A DNA stretch of 64,000 bases. Source: Tardibacter chloracetimidivorans (lineage in GTDB: Bacteria; Pseudomonadota; Alphaproteobacteria; Sphingomonadales; Sphingomonadaceae). Positions 50,249 through 58,054 of the stretch are shown piece after piece. The DNA is taken from positions 1,475,501-1,539,500 of the forward strand of contig NZ_CP018221.1 of NCBI RefSeq assembly GCF_001890385.1. Reading direction: 5' to 3'. A model generated the notes under the pieces. It saw only the letters and a program-made list of their open reading frames with translations. It did no database searches and had not been told where the DNA came from. Position 1 is the first letter of the stretch; every line of letters begins with the position of its first letter. A program made the translations under genes and the position numbers.

Positions 50249-52093
50249 TCACCAGCTACACTGGCGGCCCTTGTTCTGTTCCTCAAGCCAGGTCATCAGC
50301 GGCCGGAAATAGGCGATCATCGCCGTGCCGTCCATCTCGCGCGCGCCGGTGAAGGCTTCCAGCGCATCGGGCCACGGCTTTGACGCGCCCAGCTCCAGCA
50401 TCGCGTTCAGCCGCTGGCCGACCTGCTCGTTGCCATAGAAGGAGCAGCGGTGGAGCGGCCCCTTCCAGCCAGCCTGGTCGCATGCCGCCTTGTAGAACTG
50501 GAACTGGAGCAGCCGCGCCAGGAAATAGCGGGTGTAGGGCGTGTTGCCGGGGATGTGGAATTTCGCGCCGGGATCGAAATCCGCTTCGCTTCGCGGCACG
50601 GGCGGGATGATGCCCTGATACTGGTGGCGCAGGTCGGTCCACGCCTTGTTGTAATTGTCCGGCGTGATCTCGCCCGAAAACACGCCCCAGCGCCATTTGT
50701 CGACCAGCAGGCCAAAGGGCAGGAAAGCGACCTTGTCCATTGCCTGACGCAGCAGCAGGCCGATGTCCTTGTCGGCCGACGGCACCTGCTTTTCGTCCAG
50801 AAGCCCGATCCGGACCAGATAATCGGGCGTGATCGACAGCGCGATCATGTCGCCGATCGCCTCGTGAAAGCCGTCGTTCGCGCCGTTCATGTAGAGCAAA
50901 GGCTGCTGGTTGTAGGCGCGCTGATAGTAGTTGTGCCCAAGCTCGTGGTGGATGGTGACGAAATCGTCGCCGTTGACCTTGGTGCACATCTTGATCCTGA
51001 GATCGTCCTTGTTGTCGAGGTTCCAGGCGGAGGCATGGCAAACCACCTCGCGGTCGCGCGGCCGGGTGATCTGCGAGCGCTGCCAGAACGTCTCGGGCAG
51101 CGGCGCAAACCCGAGCGAGGAGAAAAAGCCCTCGCCGGTCTTCACCATCTTCAGCGGATCATATTTGTTCGCCACCAGCAGATCGGTCACGTCATAGCCG
51201 AGATCGCCCAATCCCGGAGGCGCGACGACATCATAGATGTTGCCCCATTCCTGCGCCCACATATTGCCCAGCAGATCGGCGCGGATCGGGCCGGTCGCGG
51301 GCTGCACCGCATCGCCGTATTTCCGGTTCAGCTTCGCCCGCGTGTAGCAGTGCAGCTGGAGATAGAGCGGCTTCACCTGATCCCACAGCCTGTCGGTCAG
51401 CCCTGCGAATTCGTCGGCGGGCATGTCATAGCCCGCCCGCCACATCGCGCCGGTGTCGGCAAAGCCAAGCTCGCGCGCGCCCGCATTGGCGATATCGACC
51501 ATGCGGACATAATCGTCCTTCATGGGCTGCCCGACCTTGTGCCAGCTTACCCACATTTCCTTCAGCTTCGCGGGATCGCGGACGGTGCCCATCTTCTCTT
51601 CGATGTCGTTGCCCGAGATCGGCTTGCCGTCCAGCGTGCCCTTGCCCTTGCCATAGGTGGATTGGAGGCGGGTGGCGATGGTGTTGAGTTCGGCCGCAGC
51701 GCCCGGAGTCGACGGCGCTGGCAGGACGATGCCCTGCTTCAATATGCCAAGCTTGCGGCGGGTGTCGACGGAAAGGCCGGGCGTCTTGTCGAACCGGGCG
51801 GCCTCCTTCGCCAGCCGGACCGACATTTCGGTGCCCTCCGCACCGACGCGGGCGGCCACGGCATCGCTGTCTTCGGTGATGTAGGTGTTGTTGATCCACT
51901 GCACCCGCGCGTTGAAGACCGAGAAGTCGAACAGCTCCTTTTCGGCCGCCGCGACAAAGGCGTCGGCATCGGCCGCACTGACCCCGGAAGTCGCTGCCGC
52001 CTGCTGCGGCGGAGGGGATGCCGTTGCGGCACAGCCGCCGAGCAACAGCGCCAGCGCGAGAAGGGAGGTTCTGGCTTTGATCGGGGCCTTCAT
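50249..52093 (-). CDS. M2 family peptidyl-dipeptidase (ACE-like) lipoprotein
   Basis: 614 residues with a lipoprotein signal (LLLGGC, Cys21). Zinc site HELGH at 383-387 with the third ligand Glu411 (GFHEAIGD). These mark the M2 gluzincin family of angiotensin-converting-enzyme-like dipeptidyl carboxypeptidases. It is expected to be periplasmic, releasing dipeptides from peptide C-termini. It has normal local GC. It lies downstream of the alpha/beta hydrolase gene on the same strand, 58 bases away. Confidence 0.95.
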   Translation of the reverse strand: MKAPIKARTSLLALALLLGGCAATASPPPQQAAATSGVSAADADAFVAAAEKELFDFSVFNARVQWINNTYITEDSDAVAARVGAEGTEMSVRLAKEAARFDKTPGLSVDTRRKLGILKQGIVLPAPSTPGAAAELNTIATRLQSTYGKGKGTLDGKPISGNDIEEKMGTVRDPAKLKEMWVSWHKVGQPMKDDYVRMVDIANAGARELGFADTGAMWRAGYDMPADEFAGLTDRLWDQVKPLYLQLHCYTRAKLNRKYGDAVQPATGPIRADLLGNMWAQEWGNIYDVVAPPGLGDLGYDVTDLLVANKYDPLKMVKTGEGFFSSLGFAPLPETFWQRSQITRPRDREVVCHASAWNLDNKDDLRIKMCTKVNGDDFVTIHHELGHNYYQRAYNQQPLLYMNGANDGFHEAIGDMIALSITPDYLVRIGLLDEKQVPSADKDIGLLLRQAMDKVAFLPFGLLVDKWRWGVFSGEITPDNYNKAWTDLRHQYQGIIPPVPRSEADFDPGAKFHIPGNTPYTRYFLARLLQFQFYKAACDQAGWKGPLHRCSFYGNEQVGQRLNAMLELGASKPWPDALEAFTGAREMDGTAMIAYFRPLMTWLEEQNKGRQCSW

Positions 52094-52151
52094 GTCCGGT
52101 ACTCCGCTACGGGTTCAACGACCGGCAGTGGAGCGAAGCGAAGGCTTCAGG

Positions 52152-52925
52152 TCAAGCCGCGAGGAAATCGGCGATGGCGGTGTTCAGCTCCGTCCGCAGC
52201 ATCACGCTCATGTGATTTCCCGGCACGGCCACATATTGCGCATTGGGCAGCAGGGCGGCGAGCGCTTCGGCCGAGCCATTGTCCTCGTCGTCCTCGCCGC
52301 AGACGACCAGCGTGTCGGTGACGACGCTCCTGATCTCTTCCTCGGTCGAATCGGTGAAGCTGTCGAGCAGCGGCTTCATCGCCAGCGGATCGCCCTTGGT
52401 GGTCTTCAGGAACTGCACCGCCATCCACTCGGGCGAGCCGCGCGGATGCTCGTCGATATGATCCAGCACATGATGGAAATGCGCCGACCGCCTGCCGGTG
52501 TCGACAAGGCCCTGCAGGCCCATGCCGCCCAGCACCGCCCTGCGCGGCAACGCGCCCCGGATCAGCATCCGCATCGTCGTCCGGGCGCCCAGCGAATAGC
52601 CGCCAAGGTCATATTCGCCCTCGGCAAGCCCCAGATGGCGGAGCAGCGCCAGCCCGTCATCGGCGAGCACGTCTTTGGGATAGGAGGCGGCGTCATGCGG
52701 CTTCGCGCTCATCCCATGGCCGCGCAGATCGGGCATGATGACTCGAAAGCCGCGCGATGCGACCTCGGCCGCCGCGCCATATTTCACCCAGTTGGTGTGC
52801 GCGTTGGAAAACAGGCCGTGGATCAGGATGACGGGCCGCCCCTCGCCCATTTCATGCCAGGCGAGTTCCACCCCATCGTCCGTCTTGAAATAGCGGGTTG
52901 AAACCTCAGTCGGGGAGCTTGCCAT
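52152..52925 (-). CDS. Alpha/beta hydrolase
   Basis: 257 residues. Oxyanion HGLFSNAHTNW, nucleophile GYSLGA (Ser near 111), acid DTLVVCGEDDEDNG and catalytic His in VPGNHMSVM. The RVIMPDLRGHGMSAKPHDAA motif is typical of this superfamily (esterase, haloalkane dehalogenase or C-C hydrolase types). The start overlaps the GFA gene by 20 bases. Confidence 0.88.
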   Translation of the reverse strand: MASSPTEVSTRYFKTDDGVELAWHEMGEGRPVILIHGLFSNAHTNWVKYGAAAEVASRGFRVIMPDLRGHGMSAKPHDAASYPKDVLADDGLALLRHLGLAEGEYDLGGYSLGARTTMRMLIRGALPRRAVLGGMGLQGLVDTGRRSAHFHHVLDHIDEHPRGSPEWMAVQFLKTTKGDPLAMKPLLDSFTDSTEEEIRSVVTDTLVVCGEDDEDNGSAEALAALLPNAQYVAVPGNHMSVMLRTELNTAIADFLAA

Positions 52926-53352
52926 AATGATCCAGCCATCGTTGCCTTATCGGCTGATAGTCCGTCGTCCGGTATTCTGGAAAGCCCTCGGTGTGGCGGA
53001 AAGCCTCTATCCGGCTCTCGACGCCGAAATGATGCTTGAACGTGAAGAGCGAAGGATCGTCGAACGCGCCCAGCGTGAGGTCGATCACGTCGCTGTCCGG
53101 ATAATCGAACGTCAGCGGCGTGCCGCACGCGCTGCAGAAGCCGCGCCGCGCGAACATGGTGGAGGCGTAATAATCCGGCTCCCGCGTTGTCCAGCGGACA
53201 TCAGCCTTGGGCAGGTTCACGAAGCTGGCAAAAATATTGCCGACCGCCCGCTGGCACATGCGGCAATGACAGAAATAGGCTGAAAGCTCCGGCGGCTTTG
53301 CTTCAAACCGCACCTGGCCGCACTGGCAACCGCCCGTCGTCGTCTGGGTCAT
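52906..53352 (-). CDS. GFA/CENP-V domain zinc protein
   Basis: 148 residues with GGCQCGQVRFEA, CHCRMCQRAVGN and GFCSACGTPLTFDYPDS, the full GFA zinc-site cysteines. It is longer than, and only distantly like, the copy at 23254-23607. It leads a two-gene overlap with an alpha/beta hydrolase, hinting at an enzyme pair, perhaps acting on an adduct and its ester; this is inference only. Confidence 0.87.
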   Translation of the reverse strand: MTQTTTGGCQCGQVRFEAKPPELSAYFCHCRMCQRAVGNIFASFVNLPKADVRWTTREPDYYASTMFARRGFCSACGTPLTFDYPDSDVIDLTLGAFDDPSLFTFKHHFGVESRIEAFRHTEGFPEYRTTDYQPIRQRWLDHYGKLPD

Positions 53353-53848
53353 GGCTCACCTCCGTGGTGGCGGCCAGCCTACTCCCTTCGGTGAGTCAGG
53401 CGAAGACGGGAATGACGGGGGATGCGCCTGTGGCCCGGCTCGCGCTGGGGCGGCCGGGGTGGCGGGAAGACTGATGACCGGCGCGGAGTTGCCGCGTTTC
53501 GTGCCCGGACTCGACGGTTTCGGTAGTGCAATGGTGAAGCACGTCGAGATTTGACGCCAGCGGCAGCCGGACCCGCCACTCGATGACGGACAGACGGAGC
53601 CGTGCTTGCTGACTATGTGCCATGCGAACGTTCGACCTGAAGCCGGGACGTCCGCGCCGATCATCTCCCCCGTCGCCGGGGGAACGCCTGTCCCTGCATC
53701 TCGAGCTGCACGGACGGCGAATCACTTACCGCAGCGGCGATCGTGTAGGACAGCGGTTTTTGCGGGCTGTGTGTGGGAAGGGGCGCGCAGAGGACGCGGA
53801 GGGGCGGCGGGCGTGTGAAGCATCCGCATCCTCCTCCTCGTCACCTCT
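53353..53848. other. Gene-poor stretch
   Basis: No gene can be supported on either strand. Open frames here are Pro/Arg/Ser-rich and lack good ribosome sites or recognisable motifs. A half-copy of the palindromic repeat (GCGAAGACGGGAATGAC) appears near 53400-53420. It may contain decayed genes. Confidence 0.5.
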
Positions 53849-53950
53849 CGTCATTCCGGTGAAGGCCGGAATCCATGAACACAGGCCTATGCGAACTGTC
53901 CGCCACCGTGTTCATGGATCCACGCGGTTCCGGCCTTCGCCGGAATGACC
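53849..53950. repeat. Dispersed palindromic repeat, downstream of asd
   Basis: Left hairpin CATTCCGGTGAAGGCCGGAAT, then CCATGAAC, a spacer, GTTCATGG and right hairpin TTCCGGCCTTCGCCGGAATGAC. This is the most complete copy in the window, ending ten bases before the asd stop. Confidence 0.85.
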
Positions 53951-53960
53951 GGGGCGGACC

Positions 53961-55001
53961 TTACGCCTTCTTCAGATGGCGGCGGCCGAGAAGCTCGGCG
54001 ATCTGCACCGCGTTGAGCGCCGCGCCCTTGCGGAGGTTGTCCGACACGCACCACAGGGCAAGGCCGTTCTCCACCGTCGGGTCCTTGCGGACGCGGCTGA
54101 TGAAGGTGGCGTAATCGCCCACGCATTCGATCGGCGTGATGTAGCCGCCGTCCTCCCGCTTATCGATCAGCATCACGCCCGGAGCCTCGCGCAGGATCGC
54201 CTGCGCCTGCTTGACGGACAGCGGGCGTTCGAACTCGATGTTGATCGCTTCCGAATGGCCGACAAACACCGGCACGCGCACGCAGGTGGCCGTCAGCTTG
54301 ATGTCGGGGTCGAGAATCTTCTGCGTCTCGGCCGTCATCTTCCACTCTTCCTTGGTGTAGCCGTCGAGGCCCGAATCGGGTCCGAGGAACACGTCGATGT
54401 GCGGGATGACGTTGAAGGCGATCTGCTTGGTGAACTTCCTGTTCTCCTTCGGATCGCCGACGAAGACCGCGCGGGTCTGCTCGAACAGTTCGTCCATGCC
54501 TTCCTTGCCCGCGCCCGACACCGACTGATAGGTCGATACGACGACCCGCTTGATGCCGGCCGCGTCGTGCAGCGGCTTCAGCGCGACGACCATCTGGGCG
54601 GTCGAGCAGTTCGGGTTGGCGATGATGTTCTTCGCCTTGTAGCCGTCGATCGCCTCCGGGTTCACTTCCGGCACGATCAGCGGCACATCCGGGTCCATGC
54701 GGTAGAGCGACGAATTGTCGATGACGGTGCAGCCCTGCTCCGCCGCCTTGGGCGCATAGGTCTTGGTCGGGCCGGAACCGGCGGCGAACAGCGCCATGTC
54801 CCACCCGGTGAAGTCGAAATGCTCGATGTTCCTGACCGTCAGTTCCTTGCCGCTCTCGCCGAAATCGATGCGGTTGCCGGTGGACCGGGAGGACGCCACC
54901 GCGGCCACCTCGTCCGCCGGAAACTGGCGCTCCGCCAGGATGTTCAGCATTTCGCGCCCGACATTGCCGGTCGCTCCGACCACAACTACGCGGTAACCCA
55001 T
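53961..55001 (-). CDS. asd: Aspartate-semialdehyde dehydrogenase
   Basis: 346 residues. NADP-binding GATGNVGREMLNIL, the catalytic Cys132 in IANPNCSTAQM, and the substrate-binding GHSEAINIEFERP and IDKREDGGYITP regions. It makes aspartate semialdehyde for lysine/diaminopimelate, threonine and methionine synthesis. DapF, later in the lysine branch, is also in this window. The gene is downstream of rplS past a strong hairpin. Confidence 0.97.
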   Translation of the reverse strand: MGYRVVVVGATGNVGREMLNILAERQFPADEVAAVASSRSTGNRIDFGESGKELTVRNIEHFDFTGWDMALFAAGSGPTKTYAPKAAEQGCTVIDNSSLYRMDPDVPLIVPEVNPEAIDGYKAKNIIANPNCSTAQMVVALKPLHDAAGIKRVVVSTYQSVSGAGKEGMDELFEQTRAVFVGDPKENRKFTKQIAFNVIPHIDVFLGPDSGLDGYTKEEWKMTAETQKILDPDIKLTATCVRVPVFVGHSEAINIEFERPLSVKQAQAILREAPGVMLIDKREDGGYITPIECVGDYATFISRVRKDPTVENGLALWCVSDNLRKGAALNAVQIAELLGRRHLKKA

Positions 55002-55026
55002 GTATCAATCCTTCTTGAATGTGCGA

Positions 55027-55059
55027 ACGGCCGGCGCTTCCTTCCAGAAGCCCGGCCGT
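55027..55059 (-). terminator. Strong hairpin after rplS
   Basis: ACGGCCGG / CCGGCCGT with inner GCTTC / GAAGC pairs, so a stem of 13 bp with one bulge. It lies between the rplS stop and the asd start. The T-run is missing, so termination may be partial, allowing some asd read-through. Confidence 0.55.
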
Positions 55060-55090
55060 CCGAGAACTTGTCTTTCCGAAGTCTGAGGGA

Positions 55091-55480
55091 TCAGCCCTCG
55101 CGTGCCTCGGCGGCCGGTCGATTGTCGCGAAGCTCCGCAATTCGGGCCGATTTGCCCGAGCGGCCGCGCAGATAGTAAAGTTTCGCCCGGCGCACCACGC
55201 CACGGCGAACGACATCGATGCTCTCGATGTTCGGCGAGTAGAGCGGGAACACACGCTCCACACCCTCGCCGAAGGAAATCTTGCGCACGGTGAAGCTGGA
55301 GCCGAAACCCTTGTTCGAACGCGCGATGCACACGCCTTCGTAGTTCTGGATACGGGTGCGTTCGCCTTCCACGACCCTCACGCCGACGCGCAGCGTGTCG
55401 CCGGCGCGGAACTCGGGAATCTTCTTCGCCTCGTTGAACTTGGCGATCTGCTCGGCTTCAAGCGCCTGGATGAGGTTCAT
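55091..55480 (-). CDS. rplS: 50S ribosomal protein L19
   Basis: 129 residues: [60 protein letters not shown] and [20 protein letters not shown] are all conserved L19 blocks. The ATG at 55480 is chosen at the conserved NLIQALE start; it is one base past the trmD stop and has AAGAGGA upstream. It closes the ffh-rpsP-rimM-trmD-rplS set. Confidence 0.97.
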   Translation of the reverse strand: MNLIQALEAEQIAKFNEAKKIPEFRAGDTLRVGVRVVEGERTRIQNYEGVCIARSNKGFGSSFTVRKISFGEGVERVFPLYSPNIESIDVVRRGVVRRAKLYYLRGRSGKSARIAELRDNRPAAEAREG

Positions 55481-55481
55481 C

Positions 55482-56219
55482 TCATTCGTCCTCTTCTTTT
55501 GCCTGCGCGCCAGAGGGCGGATGGACCGGCGCGCCCCCATGGCGCTCCCAAAGGTCCGGCCGCCTTAGCCGTGTGTCATCCTCCGCCCTTTGCTTCCGCC
55601 AGGCGGCGATCTTCGCGTGATCCCCCGATCGCAGCACTTCAGGGATCGCGCGCCCTTCCCACAAGGGGGGGCGGGTGTATTGAGGGTATTCAAGAAGGCC
55701 AGCCTCGAAGCTTTCCTCCTCACCGCTCGAAGCCGCGCCCATTACGCCGGGAATGAGCCGGATGCAAGCGTCCAGTACGACCTGGGCCGCCACTTCCCCG
55801 CCCGACAGCACATAGTCGCCGATGGAGACGGGTTCCACGGCGCGCGCCTCGAACAGCCGCTCGTCCATGCCTTCGAACCGGCCGCACAGGATCGTCACGC
55901 CCGGCCCAGCGGCGAGTTCATGCACGCGGGATTGCGTGAGCGGCCGCCCGCGCGGAGTCATCGCCAGCACCGGATTGCCCGGATGGCGCGCGGCGGCTGC
56001 ATCCACGGCGGCTGCAAGAATATCGGCACGCATCACCATGCCCGCGCCTCCGCCGGCGGGCGTATCGTCGACCGACCGGTGCCTGTCTGTCGCGAAACCC
56101 CTGATCTGGATAGCATCCAGCGACCACAGCCCGTCGGCCAGCGCACGCCCGGCAAGGCTCTGGCCGAGCGTGCCGGGAAACATCTCCGGATAGAGCGTAA
56201 GGACGGCGGCGGACCACAT
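55482..56219 (-). CDS. trmD: tRNA (guanine37-N1)-methyltransferase TrmD
   Basis: 245 residues with the SPOUT trefoil-knot region: [40 protein letters not shown] and ARAGRP-like [20 protein letters not shown]. It makes m1G37 in tRNAs reading CNN codons and prevents frameshifts. The ATG at 56219 begins [15 protein letters not shown]; upstream codons run into a repeat and are not used. It is separated from rimM by the vapBC pair. Confidence 0.96.
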   Translation of the reverse strand: MWSAAVLTLYPEMFPGTLGQSLAGRALADGLWSLDAIQIRGFATDRHRSVDDTPAGGGAGMVMRADILAAAVDAAAARHPGNPVLAMTPRGRPLTQSRVHELAAGPGVTILCGRFEGMDERLFEARAVEPVSIGDYVLSGGEVAAQVVLDACIRLIPGVMGAASSGEEESFEAGLLEYPQYTRPPLWEGRAIPEVLRSGDHAKIAAWRKQRAEDDTRLRRPDLWERHGGAPVHPPSGAQAKEEDE

Positions 56220-56238
56220 GGAGCCGGTTACCTCATTT

Positions 56239-56264
56239 GTCATTCCCGCGAAGGCGGGAATGAC
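56239..56264. repeat. Palindromic repeat half-unit between vapC and trmD
   Basis: A perfect 11-bp stem GTCATTCCCGC / GCGGGAATGAC with a GAAG loop. It is the hairpin half of the larger dispersed repeats, without the CCATGAAC core. Confidence 0.8.
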
Positions 56265-56285
56265 GAGTTGAAAGACGAGCAACCA

Positions 56286-56663
56286 TCACGCCGCCCAATT
56301 CTCAAGCTTCAGACCCGGCACATCCGCAAAGTCATCTTCATTGTTGGTGATGATCACGGCGTCGAGACTCAGCGCATGTGCTGCCAGCAAGCGGTCGAAG
56401 CGCGCACGCCTGAACGGAAGCCCCGCATAGGCGCGAGCAGCCGCCTCATCGAAAGGCAGCATCGGAATCACCGCGAGAAAGGCGTCGAGAACCTCTGTCG
56501 GAGGCGGTTTGCCATTGTGCGTTCCAAGGGCGACTTCGGCAAAGCTGATGGCCGAGATCGCAATGTCGCCGGGCGCACATTGCTCCATTCGCTCGGTCAA
56601 TGGGGAGTGGCGTTCGGCCATCGCATAGATGGCCGACTCCGCATCGATCAGATACTTCGTCAC
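56286..56663 (-). CDS. vapC: PIN-domain toxin VapC
   Basis: 125 residues with PIN acidic residues: Asp7 (YLIDAES, in place of the usual DTN), Glu43 (ISFAEVALG), Asp90 (RFDRLLAAHAL) and the TNNEDDF end. VapC toxins are RNases, most often cutting tRNA or rRNA. The start overlaps the antitoxin stop as ATGA. It is inserted between rimM and trmD. Confidence 0.9.
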   Translation of the reverse strand: MTKYLIDAESAIYAMAERHSPLTERMEQCAPGDIAISAISFAEVALGTHNGKPPPTEVLDAFLAVIPMLPFDEAAARAYAGLPFRRARFDRLLAAHALSLDAVIITNNEDDFADVPGLKLENWAA

Positions 56664-56935
56664 GATTCGTGCTGGCGTGCACGTTTGGCGACCGTGCTGG
56701 GCCGCTCGTCAAATTCACGAAGTTCCCTCGGGATGGGCTTCAGCCACGGCGCCTTTCCGGCAAAACCACTGATATCGAGCTTTCGGCCTGACGTATCGGC
56801 CGGTTCGAAGGTGTATTTGCTCTGCTCCTCGCGGACCACCATTTCGGCGCCTTCCTTGAGACCCAGCGCCTTCGGCAGCCGCAACGCAAGCGAGTTGCCC
56901 GACTTGAACACCTTCGCGCGATATTCCTTGCCCAT
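56660..56935 (-). CDS. vapB: AbrB/SpoVT-type antitoxin VapB
   Basis: 91 residues. N-terminal swapped-hairpin DNA-binding domain KEYRAKVFKSGNSLALRLPK, then a C-terminal tail that would wrap the toxin (FAGKAPWLKPIPRELREFDE). The second ATG, at 56935, is taken. A GTATATAC palindrome lies just upstream and is its likely operator. Confidence 0.9.
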   Translation of the reverse strand: MGKEYRAKVFKSGNSLALRLPKALGLKEGAEMVVREEQSKYTFEPADTSGRKLDISGFAGKAPWLKPIPRELREFDERPSTVAKRARQHES

Positions 56936-56945
56936 CACGGCCTCC

Positions 56946-56966
56946 GTATATACGCAATGTATATAC
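56946..56966. promoter_or_regulatory. Palindromic operator of vapBC
   Basis: Two copies of the self-complementary octamer GTATATAC spaced by five bases (GCAAT), together a symmetric site. It lies ten bases before the vapB start and overlaps the rimM stop codon. VapB-VapC complexes usually bind such sites to repress their own operon. Confidence 0.8.
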
Positions 56967-57454
56967 TAAGCCGCAAAGCTGGCGTCAATCACCATGCCTT
57001 CGGCGGACCATTGCGGCACCGCCTCCCGGTTCATCGACACCATGAAGCGGCCGCCGTCCGGCCGTTCGATCTCGATCACGTCGCCCGCGCCGTAATTGTC
57101 GACCGCGACGACATGGCCAAGGTCTTCACCCGTGGTGGAGGTGCATGGCAGCCCGATCAGGTCGGCATGATAATATTCGCCCTCGCCGAGCGGCGGCAGC
57201 GACTCGCGCGCGACGGCAAGCACCGTGCCCCGCAGCTTTTCGGCGTCGGTGCGGTCGCTCACCTCGGCGAAACGCGCGACCGCGTCGCCCTTGTCCGGGC
57301 GGATGGACTTCAATGAAAGCATGCGGCCACCGGCATCGAACGTCCGGTGGCGCTTCAGGCTTTCAATGTCGTGCGCGAACAGCTTCAGGCGCACCTCGCC
57401 GCCTATGCCGTGCGCTCCGGCGACGGCGGCGAGGGTAACCAGCTTTTCAGCCAT
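56966..57454 (-). CDS. rimM: 16S rRNA processing protein RimM
   Basis: 162 residues. The N-terminal domain starts LVTLAAVAGAHGIGGEVRLK, with a PRC-barrel C-terminal half (EYYHADLIGLPCTSTTGEDL, NYGAGDVIEIERPDGGRFMV). It binds S19 and aids 30S head assembly. The start is seven bases after rpsP. Confidence 0.95.
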   Translation of the reverse strand: MAEKLVTLAAVAGAHGIGGEVRLKLFAHDIESLKRHRTFDAGGRMLSLKSIRPDKGDAVARFAEVSDRTDAEKLRGTVLAVARESLPPLGEGEYYHADLIGLPCTSTTGEDLGHVVAVDNYGAGDVIEIERPDGGRFMVSMNREAVPQWSAEGMVIDASFAA

Positions 57455-57460
57455 GGAGCG

Positions 57461-58021
57461 TCAGCCCTGGGCCTTTTCCTCGGCGGTTTCAGCGCCTTCA
57501 GCCGGAGCGGCGTCGACCGCGCCTTCGGCCGGAGCCTCAGCGGAAACGCCTTCGTTGGCCGGCTCTTCCTGGGCGGGAGCCTCCGCAGCGGTTTCCTCGG
57601 CAGGAGCTTCGGCGACGACTTCCTCGGCTGGAGCTTCTTCCTCGGCCGGAGCGTTGGCGGCGGCGTTTGCAGCTTCCTCGGCTTCGGCAGCCTTGGCAGC
57701 CCTGGTTTCGGCGCGTTCCACCGCCTTTTCGCCCGGCTTCGCCTTGTTCGGGTTGTTGCGTGCGGCGCGCTCCACGATGCCGGCGGCGTCGAAGAAGCGG
57801 GCAACGCGATCGGTCGGCTGCGCGCCGACGCTCAGCCAATGCTTCGCGCGGTCGCCGTCCAGCGTCACGCGCTTGGGATCGTCCTTGGCGAGCAGCGGAT
57901 TATAGGTGCCGATCTTCTCGATGAAGCGGCCATCGCGCGGGGCGCGGCTGTTCGCAACGACGATGCGGTAATAGGGACGCTTCTTGGCGCCACCGCGCGC
58001 CAGACGGATTGAAACTGACAT
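57461..58021 (-). CDS. rpsP: 30S ribosomal protein S16 with long acidic tail
   Basis: 186 residues. Residues about 1-85 are canonical S16 ([54 protein letters not shown]). The remaining 100 are Ala/Glu/Pro-rich repeats ([20 protein letters not shown]). Most bacterial S16 proteins are about 80-90 residues. The tail is acidic and probably disordered. Confidence 0.95.
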   Translation of the reverse strand: MSVSIRLARGGAKKRPYYRIVVANSRAPRDGRFIEKIGTYNPLLAKDDPKRVTLDGDRAKHWLSVGAQPTDRVARFFDAAGIVERAARNNPNKAKPGEKAVERAETRAAKAAEAEEAANAAANAPAEEEAPAEEVVAEAPAEETAAEAPAQEEPANEGVSAEAPAEGAVDAAPAEGAETAEEKAQG

Positions 58022-58054
58022 TCTTCGCTCTTCCTTCCTGTAACCTTCAAAAAA

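Noticed and set aside
50450-52321. A plus-strand open frame of about 620 codons
   Set aside because: It is antisense to the M2 peptidase, whose zinc site and lipobox are clear.
53606-53948. Two plus-strand open frames in the gene-poor region
   Set aside because: Composition is Pro/Arg/Ser-rich, one runs through a dispersed repeat, and neither has a recognisable motif.
57461-57800. Repeat-rich 3' part of rpsP as a frameshift artefact
   Set aside because: The frame remains open, acidic and Ala/Glu-rich to the stop with codon use like the rest, so it looks like a real tail.
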